Below are positions 10,022-17,796 of a stretch of DNA of 64,000 nt, in pieces. The stretch's first letter is position 1; each line of letters begins with the position of its first letter. The DNA is from Schlesneria sp. DSM 10557 (GTDB lineage Bacteria > Planctomycetota > Planctomycetia > Planctomycetales > Planctomycetaceae), in assembly GCF_041860085.1 (NCBI RefSeq), contig NZ_CP124747.1, positions 2,666,001 through 2,730,000 of the forward strand. Direction: 5' to 3'. A program made the translations under genes and the position numbers. The notes beneath the pieces were generated by a model that was given only the letters and a program-made list of their open reading frames with translations, searched no databases and was not told where the DNA came from.

Positions 10022-10429
10022 TCAGTTGATCATATTCGGCTTCGGTCCCCGATTAATCAAGAATGTGGCAACATCGTGGAGGAAATCTCGGACGACCGTG
10101 GTTGCGGCCTCAGGCAATTCAGCTTCCACCAATGCTTCATCCATCAACTTGACCCAGCGGTGCCGGGCTGCCTCATCGATTGCAAACGGCGCGTGACGCA
10201 TCCGTAACTGGGGATGTCCTCGCTCCTGCAGATAACGGTCGGGTCCGCCGAAACGGAAGATCAGAAAACCTTTCAGGCGATGTTCGGCCCCAGCCAGATC
10301 GTGAGCAGGATACATCGGTCCGAGGATGTCGTCTCCGGGAACTCGCCGATAGAAGGCAGCAACCAGTCGTTCAAACCCCGTCTCTCCAATCAGACTGTAG
10401 ACACTAGAGATTGCGTTTTCGTCGGGCAT
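10022..10429 (-). CDS. Group II truncated haemoglobin
   Basis: A 135-residue 2-over-2 globin of the GlbO/trHbII type, a cytoplasmic haem protein that binds oxygen or other small ligands. Proximal histidine is H79 in LRMRHAPF, the B10 tyrosine is Y27 in AAFYRRV, and W92 in RHRWVKLM matches the group II TrpG8. The FRFGGPDRY segment and HPQL are typical. I start at the ATG at 10427-10429; an earlier ATG would add 22 residues that look like non-protein sequence and overlap the lipase 3' end. The start lies 7 bases after the lipase stop, so the two genes are likely cotranscribed, though a functional link is not obvious. Confidence 0.92.
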   Translation of the reverse strand: MPDENAISSVYSLIGETGFERLVAAFYRRVPGDDILGPMYPAHDLAGAEHRLKGFLIFRFGGPDRYLQERGHPQLRMRHAPFAIDEAARHRWVKLMDEALVEAELPEAATTVVRDFLHDVATFLINRGPKPNMIN

Positions 10430-10436
10430 AATCGTT

Positions 10437-11471
10437 CTATGGCTGGGAGACTGTTTGGACGGGCAGTCCGGGAATCGGTTGCGGTTCTCGATCAACGTTC
10501 AACCGCCCGTCTTTCAAGAAATTCAATGTCTGCGTCTGTACGTCTTCGTGCCACAGCAGATGTGAGTGCATTGCATTGACAACGCCGAAGTCGGATGCGC
10601 CCGGTAACTTGGTGCTGTCGACCGTGACAGTTCCATCGTCATCCCCGGGAATCAGCGGATTCCACCCGCAGGCGGTTCCACTGGATCCGGCAATCACGGC
10701 AAACTCGAATTTCGGCACAGGAAGCTGTGGAATCAGTCCGTTCGAACGGGTTCCCAACTGGCGTGCACTTGGCCCCCCTGCGGTTCTGAGCAGCCAGCTT
10801 CTGCGAGTCAAATCAGCCAGTTCCGCACCTTGATTCGGTGTCCCCAGCATCACCATCCGTTTGATCCGGGGATCATCAAATTCCTTGGTGTAAGCTCGAA
10901 CGACCAGTCCCCCCATGCTGTGGACGACGAAGTTGATTTCGCTGACTCCGTCGAGCGATTGAATCACCTTGTCCAGGTTGCGCGCGGCCTCGGGAATGGA
11001 AATCTGGGTGCTGGGATAATCAAACTCGACCGTCTGGTACCCGGCATTCTGCAGACTCTTTCCTAATGATGTCATACAGCGGGAAGATTGCAGCAGACCG
11101 TGAATCAGGATCACGGCAGGCCCGTTCTGCGGCGCGAGATTTCGTTCGCGAGCGATCTCGTCCAGTACGGTCCGACACTCGGCGAAAGTCCCATTGGTAT
11201 AACGGAGGCTTTCAGGATCGATCAAACGGCACTGACCGCTGAACACGTTCTGCTGGATCCGCCATCCACTGCAGTGGTAAATATCGCCCCAGAACTGACG
11301 TCCCCCCGCCGTTTTCGACAGCACCGCATCTTCGGCTTGTCGCTTGATCGTTTCGATCCACGATCGCGACAGCGATTCTTCGGCAGCGGACGCCGAACTG
11401 CTCAGCGTAACATGCCCGGTCAGCAGCAAGATTGTGCAGCCGTAACAGCGTAGGCGAGAAAGAAAATCCAT
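10437..11471 (-). CDS. Exported alpha/beta hydrolase, lipase/esterase-like
   Basis: A 344-residue alpha/beta hydrolase with a Sec signal peptide (cleavage likely after SASA, near residue 29). VILIHGLLQSS is the oxyanion strand-turn and HSMGG the nucleophile elbow (S185); GDDDGTVTVDS offers the acid and NAMHSHLLWH the histidine. The layout resembles triacylglycerol lipases and PGAP1-like esterases. Four or more cysteines in the mature part may form disulfides, which fits an extracytoplasmic site. The ATG at 11471 is preferred because it places the hydrophobic signal close to the start; two upstream in-frame ATGs (11483, 11498) are possible. It is followed after 7 bases by the globin gene. The natural substrate is unknown. 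Confidence 0.88.
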   Translation of the reverse strand: MDFLSRLRCYGCTILLLTGHVTLSSSASAAEESLSRSWIETIKRQAEDAVLSKTAGGRQFWGDIYHCSGWRIQQNVFSGQCRLIDPESLRYTNGTFAECRTVLDEIARERNLAPQNGPAVILIHGLLQSSRCMTSLGKSLQNAGYQTVEFDYPSTQISIPEAARNLDKVIQSLDGVSEINFVVHSMGGLVVRAYTKEFDDPRIKRMVMLGTPNQGAELADLTRRSWLLRTAGGPSARQLGTRSNGLIPQLPVPKFEFAVIAGSSGTACGWNPLIPGDDDGTVTVDSTKLPGASDFGVVNAMHSHLLWHEDVQTQTLNFLKDGRLNVDREPQPIPGLPVQTVSQP

Positions 11472-11960
11472 ACCTGACCTCATCCTGACTCCGACCAAAT
11501 TCTTGATTTTCGGCTCTCGGCAAACCGTCAGGGAATTGTTGTCAAAGTTCCAGTTTTAGGAAAGACGATTCCCGCATCGTCGCCGCAGTCGCTTTCCTTC
11601 AGCAAGAATGAGCATTCAAATGTAACTCCCGGACTTCTCCTGATTTACGCGATGGAAAAGGCCTCGTCACGCCGAAGCGGTACGCATGGCTCAAGCATTA
11701 TATCCCGCCCCGAGTGAATTATTCATTGGATTCAGACCAAATGGCAGAATTGAACGCGTTGCCTGAACGATCGAGAAGCGATTAAACTTCTGATCTGCCC
11801 ACCATGACCTCGCCGAAAGCGGCTGCCGATAACCAATAAGACTCGGAATCAGGGAACGTCGATCAGCCGCCCTGGAGCAAATACGACGAAAACACTCCTG
11901 CCGCATTGATCGATTTCACGATCTCGTCCACGCGAACGCTGAATTTCCAGAGAATTTTCC
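11472..11960. other. Intergenic divergent region, no gene seen
   Basis: About 490 bases between the divergent lipase and cinA genes. It should carry both promoters, but no box or operator can be assigned with confidence and the short open frames do not look coding. Confidence 0.5.
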
Positions 11961-13208
11961 ATGCACGCCGAAATTATCTCCGTTGGAACCGAACTCACAG
12001 CGGGGACTAAACTCGATACAAACAGTCAATGGCTGAGCCTTGAACTGGCAGAAATCGGTATTCCGGTTCTCGCACATATGACGATCGCCGACGAACTGGA
12101 CGAGATGGTCGGCGCGCTGCGGACGGCGGCCGAGAGATCCGAAATTGTGCTGATGACCGGAGGGCTGGGTCCCACTCTGGACGATCTGACGCGCGATGCC
12201 CTGGCCAAATTCGCCGGCGTCGAACTGATTTTGCACGAACAGTCCCTCGAATACATCAAATCCATGTTCGCCAAGCGAAATCGGCCGATGCCCGAGCGAA
12301 ATGTGATGCAGGCGATGTTTCCTCTCGGCAGCGACCCCCTTCCCAATCCCCGCGGGACCGCTCCCGGGATCTGGATGACATATCGACGTGCAGATGGAAC
12401 CCTCTCAAACATTGCGGCGATGCCAGGCGTCCCCAGTGAGATGAAGCAGATGTTCCGGCAGCAGGTTCTTCCCCGACTGGACGGAAGTGGACAAGTCATC
12501 CGGCGGGCCCGAATCAATCTTTTCGGAGTGGGGGAATCACAGGCAGAAGAAGCACTGGGCGACCTGACCGCCCGGGGACGTGACCCCGACGTCGGCATTA
12601 CCGTTCACGAAGCGACGATCACACTGCGCATCACCGCCGCCGCCAGTTCGATCGATGAGTGTCATCAGAAAATCGAGAAAACTCGCGAAATCGTGCTGAA
12701 CCGTATGGGAACATTGGTCTTCGGGGTGGAAGACGAAGAACTGGAACATGCTCTTGTCCGGTTATTGAAGCTGCGCCGCGCATCGCTCTCAACGGCCGAA
12801 TCGGGTACGGGAGGACTGCTGGCTCACCGACTGACCGGGGTTCCCGGGTTCGAATCATGTTATATGGGCGGGGTCGTCGTCCCCACAAATCTCGCCAAAC
12901 GAGAACTCGTTTCGGTCGACCCGATGTTGATCCGTCAGTACGGACCGATCAGTCAGGAAGTCGCGCTGGCCTGTGCCAAAGGATGTCGCCAGCGATTTGG
13001 GACACATTTCGCCCTTGCGGTGACGGAATGGCCCAACTTTGATCCGGACGATCCCCTGGCACCCTTCCCCGCATCGTTTGTCGCCCTGGCCGGTCCGAAT
13101 CATTCCAAGGTCGAGAAAGTCCAGCATTTCGGCGACCCTGCGATCGCGAAAAGCAGAACAGCAAAAGTCGCGATGAATATGCTGCGCCTGTATCTGATCG
13201 AAGGCTGA
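11961..13208 (+). CDS. cinA: CinA-family protein with altered deamidase domain
   Basis: A two-domain protein of 415 residues. The N-terminal half (1-175) is a MoaB/MoeA-like COG1058 domain with GTELTAGTKLDTNSQ and MTGGLGPTLDD; in characterised CinA proteins it has ADP-ribose pyrophosphatase activity. The C-terminal third (about 262-415) matches the NMN deamidase (PncC) fold used in pyridine nucleotide salvage, but with changes: the usual ESCTGG is ESGTGG (S281 kept), the lysine in NLAKREL (K313) is kept, and the TGIAGP loop is replaced by TEWPNF (355-360). The salvage activity may therefore be altered or lost. It stands alone. The family call is firm; activity of the C-terminal domain is doubtful. 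Confidence 0.92.
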   Translation: MHAEIISVGTELTAGTKLDTNSQWLSLELAEIGIPVLAHMTIADELDEMVGALRTAAERSEIVLMTGGLGPTLDDLTRDALAKFAGVELILHEQSLEYIKSMFAKRNRPMPERNVMQAMFPLGSDPLPNPRGTAPGIWMTYRRADGTLSNIAAMPGVPSEMKQMFRQQVLPRLDGSGQVIRRARINLFGVGESQAEEALGDLTARGRDPDVGITVHEATITLRITAAASSIDECHQKIEKTREIVLNRMGTLVFGVEDEELEHALVRLLKLRRASLSTAESGTGGLLAHRLTGVPGFESCYMGGVVVPTNLAKRELVSVDPMLIRQYGPISQEVALACAKGCRQRFGTHFALAVTEWPNFDPDDPLAPFPASFVALAGPNHSKVEKVQHFGDPAIAKSRTAKVAMNMLRLYLIEG

Positions 13209-13398
13209 AACACGGACACGTCTGGTCGGGTTCTTCGTGGCAGCTTTGTCACCAGAATCCGCGCAACTTTGAAAACACGCGGAAAAAGTGAATCGGCTCG
13301 CTTCCGCCGTATCGCCTGAGTTATATTATGGAAGTGACCTTCGCTGATGATCAACATCAGCGACACGCTCGTGCAGATCGACACAAGGAAGAGGCCGG

Positions 13399-13590
13399 AT
13401 GGCAACCAATCTCGGAAAAAACCTCATTTTCGGATCATTCGGAGTTGCGGGCTTCGTCGCCATTCTGGCATTGCTCGATATGATTCTCGGCGTCCCTTTC
13501 GCCAAATCCATGACGATGGACATCCTGTTCCTGCTGAGCGCGGCCATCGTGGGATATCTGGGCTGGGACGCGTTCAAGGACATGAGCTGA
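13399..13590 (+). CDS. Small two-helix membrane protein, function unknown
   Basis: A 63-residue protein with two hydrophobic segments, GSFGVAGFVAILALLDMILG (about 12-31) and ILFLLSAAIVGYLGW (about 42-56), and a short polar C-terminus, so probably an inner-membrane hairpin. A good ribosome binding site (AAGGAAGAGG) sits a few bases before the ATG, which makes it a convincing gene despite its size. It resembles no family I can name. It is followed by a possible hairpin terminator. Confidence 0.75.
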   Translation: MATNLGKNLIFGSFGVAGFVAILALLDMILGVPFAKSMTMDILFLLSAAIVGYLGWDAFKDMS

Positions 13591-13990
13591 CCTTTCACGC
13601 GATCGGAAGCCGAAAACGTACTCCCCGGTGTGTACGGGCAGCAGACAGACGCCTCAGCCCTCGACTTGAATAGCGTCAGTCTCGTATCTGGCGGTGATCA
13701 CGCCCACCCACGAAAAAGAACGACATCGAGGACGTGGTGCTCGCTCTAGGCGGGCCACGTCTGAAGGCGTTTCGACGACCACGCGCAGGGCGTTTTGGTC
13801 GCACCCGCCTGACAGAAATAGACCGGCATTAAAGTCCGGCACGGAGCCCTGCTCCGGGGTCGATTGCAGCCGCCCCGGAGTTTCTTACCCGCTAAAACCG
13901 ATCCATCATCCCGCGCATCCTGCTGGGGGATGATGAACTTTCTCTAACGGAAAGTGCCAGCAGCACGCTCCGTTTCGAAGCCGACAGAGC
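13591..13990. other. Intergenic stretch with two hairpins
   Basis: A 400-base gap between convergent genes. It contains a GC-rich hairpin followed by a T-rich run (listed separately) and a second 9-bp inverted repeat (13904-13912 with 13927-13935). No gene is apparent. Confidence 0.5.
13852..13886 (+). terminator. Possible terminator
   Basis: An 8-bp GC-rich stem (13852-13859 with 13873-13880), 13-base loop, then TTTCTT. It could end the transcript of the small membrane protein gene, although it lies 260 bases past the stop. Confidence 0.45.
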
Positions 13991-14332
13991 TCAGTTGCTC
14001 CATTCCGCCTGGCTGTCGGTCTTCTTGACGTAACCGAGACTGCGGACGACTTCGAGAACTTCGCTCCATGTGGGGAACATCCGACCGCTCTTCCGCTTGT
14101 ATTCGTCCATTGCTTTCATGAATTCGACTTCGTCGAGGGTGTAATCCCGCTCACAAGTCGTCGGATCGATCATCTTGCGGCGTTCGATCTTACGTCGAGG
14201 TGCGGCCTCGAGCGGTGCCGCGACGGTTTCTGCATCGATCTCTGAACGAGAGCGACGTCCCCCCACTCGGCGATTCTGAATTCGGCGTTGGACGGCGGCG
14301 AGTTCGTTGGTTCCACGAAGACTGGTGATCAT
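13991..14332 (-). CDS. Conserved-looking hypothetical protein with basic N-terminus
   Basis: A 113-residue soluble protein. The first 60 residues are rich in Arg (QRRIQNRRVGGRRSRSE) and probably flexible; the last 50 form a compact, helical segment (DYTLDEVEFMKAMDEYKR, then SGRMFPTWSEVLEVVRSLGY). The second segment looks like a small winged or helix-turn-helix-type fold, but I cannot assign a family. The start at 14332 is chosen because a strong Shine-Dalgarno (GTGGAGGT) precedes it; a longer frame upstream lacks this and reads as non-coding. Basic N-terminus plus a helical C-terminus suggests nucleic-acid contact; this is inference only. Confidence 0.8.
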   Translation of the reverse strand: MITSLRGTNELAAVQRRIQNRRVGGRRSRSEIDAETVAAPLEAAPRRKIERRKMIDPTTCERDYTLDEVEFMKAMDEYKRKSGRMFPTWSEVLEVVRSLGYVKKTDSQAEWSN

Positions 14333-14524
14333 GATTCTAAACCTCCACTGATAGCGTTGGGTCGGACAATCCTTTGCTGTGAGTCGCTCCCTCGACCCGA
14401 TAATTATGACCGCAACTTTTCTGTTAAAGTGGAGTGTAAAGATTGCAAAACAATGTTCATGAAAGGAAACATTGTCGCGCATCGGATGAATTCGGTTTTA
14501 CCGGATTTAACGAGCGACTTTCGA

Positions 14525-15076
14525 CTATCTTCGATCCATCACCCCGATTTTCTCACCTTTGATCGGGTCCAGACGTTCGACGTCGATGATTCGCCAGTTT
14601 CCACCCTCTTTCTGAAAGCTTAACACGCAGCGAAACGGATGGTGACCAGTGAATCCCATCACGGAAATCGTTGCATTCGCGCGAAAGTGAACTCGACCTC
14701 GAGAATTCTGATTTGTCAGTGTCGTCTTAAAATCTGTCAGCCGCAGATCGTCGCCGACCTCCACCAGAGCCATCGCCTCTTGACAGAGGAGTCTCAGACC
14801 CGGCGCCGACGCAGCAAAATGGTCGAGTGCAGCGGGGTCGCGCCGACGGAATTGATTGCAGAGGTCGACGACCTGCAGCTGCAATTTCTCTCCATCCGTC
14901 ACAATCATCCGCTCGACCCCGTAGACAACGCCGATCATCCCTAGCGAAACCAGAGCCAGCACTAGATACAGACTTCGCCTGTCCGAATTCCATAGTCCCA
15001 GAAATACGATGCCTGCCACAGCGCAAATCAACATGGGAGGCCACGCATTTTCAGTAAACCACATAGCAGATCTCAT
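14525..15076 (-). CDS. Membrane-anchored NTF2-like hypothetical protein
   Basis: A 183-residue protein with two N-terminal membrane helices (about 13-29 and 36-54) and an external or cytoplasmic domain of about 125 residues. That domain has the alpha-then-sheet pattern of NTF2-like folds: LQVVDLCNQFRRRDPAAL, then strands VHFRANATISVMGF and RCVLSFQKEGGNWRIIDVERLDP. No catalytic residues can be assigned. It ends 192 bases before the start of the hypothetical gene at 14332, on the same strand. An alternative start four codons in (15064) is possible. Function unknown. Confidence 0.78.
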   Translation of the reverse strand: MRSAMWFTENAWPPMLICAVAGIVFLGLWNSDRRSLYLVLALVSLGMIGVVYGVERMIVTDGEKLQLQVVDLCNQFRRRDPAALDHFAASAPGLRLLCQEAMALVEVGDDLRLTDFKTTLTNQNSRGRVHFRANATISVMGFTGHHPFRCVLSFQKEGGNWRIIDVERLDPIKGEKIGVMDRR

Positions 15077-15279
15077 TTGGGGACAGGTTGGACAGAGGGG
15101 TCAAGACATGACGCCTTGATTGTACTCATTGTCCAGAAGAGTGGAACCCCATGTCTACGTCCATGGAATGGGGTTGTTCAGCAGATTTGTACATCGTGTC
15201 GTCGGACGTGAACTATCAGCACAAAAATTTCCTTCTACAATTTACGGTTCAAATATAGCCCTCTCTCGGGAAGCTTCTG

Positions 15280-16359
15280 ATGACAGATGTTCGGCTCGAC
15301 GTTTTTCGGATTCTGGACGCCTCGGCCAACCGCGCACGAGAGGGACTGCGGGTGATCGAAGACTTTGCCCGTTTTATGCAGAATGATGAGACGCTCTCGC
15401 GCCGTCTCAAACAGCACCGGCATGAACTGACCGGTATTCTGTCCGAGCTTCCCACCTCAGCCCTGCTTTCAGCCCGCGACACGGTAAACGACGTTGGGAC
15501 AACGATTTCTGTTGCCACGGAATACCAGAGAACGTCGGCCGACGATGTCGTCCAGGCCGCGTTCAAACGCGTGCAGGAGGCGCTGCGAAGTCTGGAAGAA
15601 TTCAGCAAAGTGGTCGATGCAAAGCTTGCTGCGCGCTTTGAACAGCTTCGCTATCAGCTTTACACGACAGAAAAGGTACATGGCACCGATCAGGATGCCC
15701 GGCAGCGTCTGGATGATCAACGGGTTTATCTACTGATCACGGCCGCGGCTTGCGACGGCGGACCGGAAGCAGTCGTGAAAGCGGCACTGGACGGAGGCGT
15801 TCGACTCATTCAATCTCGCGAAAAATCGCTCTCGGACCGGGAATGGCTGCAACTCGCACGACAGCTGCGGGCATGGACTGCCGCAGTGGGAGCCCTGCTG
15901 GTCATTAACGACCGGCCTGATCTTGCGGTGCTTTGCGATGCCGATGGGGTTCACGTCGGACAGGAGGAATTCACAGTGGCGGAAGCCCGCACGATCGTGG
16001 GCCCAGAACGGCTTGTCGGCGTATCGACGCATTCGGTCGAACAGGCCCGCCAAGCGGTCCTGGAGGGAGCCGACTATCTGGGTGTGGGCCCGACCTTCCC
16101 CAGCACGACCAAGTCCTTCTCCGACTTTCCCGGTCTGACACTGGTTCGGGAAGTGAGTAAGGAGGTATCGATCCCCTGGTTCGCTATTGGCGGAATCGGA
16201 ACGGGCAACGTGGCGACGGTCGTTGGTGCAGGTGCCCGGCGAGTTGCGGTCAGCAGCGCCATTTGCAGTGCCCCCTCCCCCATGGCCGCCGCTCGAGCCT
16301 TGATTGAAGCGACCGAGTCCAATTGCGAAAGACCAACTCGGACCACACCACAGCCGTGA
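15280..16359 (+). CDS. thiE: ThiD2-ThiE fusion, thiamine phosphate synthase
   Basis: A 359-residue protein. Residues about 148-345 are thiamine phosphate synthase, which joins the pyrimidine pyrophosphate and the thiazole phosphate: IQSREK, VINDRPDLA, GVHVGQEE, GADYLGVGPTFPSTTK and FAIGGIG are the expected substrate loops. The N-terminal 140 residues (RILDASANRAREGLRVIEDFARF onwards) match the helical ThiD2-like domain, which in some bacteria can supply the pyrimidine kinase step. The fusion is typical of planctomycetes and some cyanobacteria. No other thiamine gene is near, and no THI-box riboswitch was recognised in the 200-base leader. ThiE activity is well supported; ThiD2 activity is inferred. 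Confidence 0.92.
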   Translation: MTDVRLDVFRILDASANRAREGLRVIEDFARFMQNDETLSRRLKQHRHELTGILSELPTSALLSARDTVNDVGTTISVATEYQRTSADDVVQAAFKRVQEALRSLEEFSKVVDAKLAARFEQLRYQLYTTEKVHGTDQDARQRLDDQRVYLLITAAACDGGPEAVVKAALDGGVRLIQSREKSLSDREWLQLARQLRAWTAAVGALLVINDRPDLAVLCDADGVHVGQEEFTVAEARTIVGPERLVGVSTHSVEQARQAVLEGADYLGVGPTFPSTTKSFSDFPGLTLVREVSKEVSIPWFAIGGIGTGNVATVVGAGARRVAVSSAICSAPSPMAAARALIEATESNCERPTRTTPQP

Positions 16360-16541
16360 CTCGCTTGCCAGATCCGCGCGCTGTAGCGGGTTTCGGCACC
16401 GTATAACCCCTCCCTGCTCGTCAGGGATCCTGGAACGTGGTAAAAAACTGGTCCGCAACGACACGCGCATCATGCGTAGAATACACCCCAAAGCACGCCA
16501 CGTTCGATGCAACATTCCCACCCCGATCTTTAAACGTCACC

Positions 16542-17687
16542 ATGAGTAGACTTACCATCGTATTCCGCAGCCTTCTCATCGCGCCTGTACTCTGGGCGGC
16601 GCTGGCGGTTCCAGTTCTGGGTCAGAATGAATGGGAAGTAACCCCCGAATCCGAACTGGCGCTGGATCGCGGACTTGCCTGGCTGGCGAAAACACAGGGA
16701 CCTCAGGGAAATTGGGAATCGAACGATCTGGGGTTGGTCGGACTGGGAGCCCTGGCGTTTCTGTCAGCGGGACATATGCCTGGACGAGGCAAATATGGTG
16801 ATAACGTCGATCGAGCACTGAAATTTGTCGTTAAGAATGCCAAACCCTCTGGCCTGCTGAATATCGCGGACGCGCAACGGGATCTTTACAACCACGGCCT
16901 TGCCGCATTCGTGCTGGGCCAGGCCTACGGAATGACCGACGATCCACAAATCGGAAAGACGCTCGAACGAGCCCTGAAGCTGATTGCAAATACACAGTGT
17001 GACGACGGAAGTTGGGACTACCGGGCGAAGCGACAGGCGCACGGGCACGATCTGAGTCTGTCTGTGATGCAGGCCAAGGCGCTGCGCAGTGCCGTCGACA
17101 GCGGATTCGAAGTTCGGAATGATGTCATCAAGCTGGCGATTCAAAGTGTTCGCGGCTACTACAAGGCGGATAACGGTGCCCGTGGCTTGGAGGAGATGGC
17201 CCGGGAAGGGGGCGGAACATTCACCTACGACGGGAATCGGGCCACGATCGCGATGTCCGCATGTGGCGTGGTCTGCCTGCAGGAATTCGGCCAGTACGAC
17301 GACTGGCGCATTCCCAAGAACTTCGATTACATGACCAGAGAGATCGCTCGGCTTTCTCCGGTCAAAGGGAACGGGGAAGTTCCATTCGACGCCTATACCC
17401 TCTACTACGTAGGCCAGGCTCTGTACCAGACGGGGGGAACCCGTTGGGAAACGAACTATCCCATTCTGAGAGATCACCTGGTCAAATCTCAGGTTCGCAA
17501 ACCCGAAAATCCGTCCGAAGACGGTTCGTGGCGCGACACACGCTGGGTCCACGGCAAGCCTGGTCAATTATACGGAACGGCTGTGGGCTGTTTCATTCTC
17601 GCCATCCCCAACCGGTATCTCCCGATCCTGCAGGAAGGTAAGATTGAAGGACTGGGCGATCATCTGGGGAAGGAAGCCCGCAACTGA
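16542..17687 (+). CDS. Exported terpenoid-cyclase-fold (prenyltransferase/squalene oxidase repeat) protein
   Basis: A 381-residue protein with a Sec signal peptide (cleavage near LGQ-NEW, about residue 28) followed by alpha/alpha-barrel repeats. Repeat units include LDRGLAWLAKTQGPQGNW, VDRALKFVVKNAKPSG, LERALKLIANTQ then DDGSWDY, and SEDGSWRD; the NTQCDDGSW and similar segments are QW-type motifs. The fold is that of squalene-hopene cyclases and complement-like proteins, but no DxDD cyclase motif is seen, so catalysis of polyprene cyclisation is unlikely. The start at 16542 gives a clean signal peptide; an upstream in-frame extension does not. It precedes the BatA-like gene by 109 bases and probably belongs to that cluster. 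Function unknown, perhaps a periplasmic binding scaffold. Confidence 0.85.
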   Translation: MSRLTIVFRSLLIAPVLWAALAVPVLGQNEWEVTPESELALDRGLAWLAKTQGPQGNWESNDLGLVGLGALAFLSAGHMPGRGKYGDNVDRALKFVVKNAKPSGLLNIADAQRDLYNHGLAAFVLGQAYGMTDDPQIGKTLERALKLIANTQCDDGSWDYRAKRQAHGHDLSLSVMQAKALRSAVDSGFEVRNDVIKLAIQSVRGYYKADNGARGLEEMAREGGGTFTYDGNRATIAMSACGVVCLQEFGQYDDWRIPKNFDYMTREIARLSPVKGNGEVPFDAYTLYYVGQALYQTGGTRWETNYPILRDHLVKSQVRKPENPSEDGSWRDTRWVHGKPGQLYGTAVGCFILAIPNRYLPILQEGKIEGLGDHLGKEARN

Positions 17688-17796
17688 TGACCGGCTTGAT
17701 TCGATGACGCGTGCACCCGTGCTGGGATCCCGACTTCTTCGACCGGGTTAGTAAGGTGGCCATTGCGGAAGATGCGATCAACCTCAAAGAAGATTC

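Noticed and set aside
12838-12856. GGTTCGAATC, a T-loop-like word suggesting a tRNA
   Set aside because: It lies inside the cinA coding frame with no acceptor stem or anticodon arm nearby.
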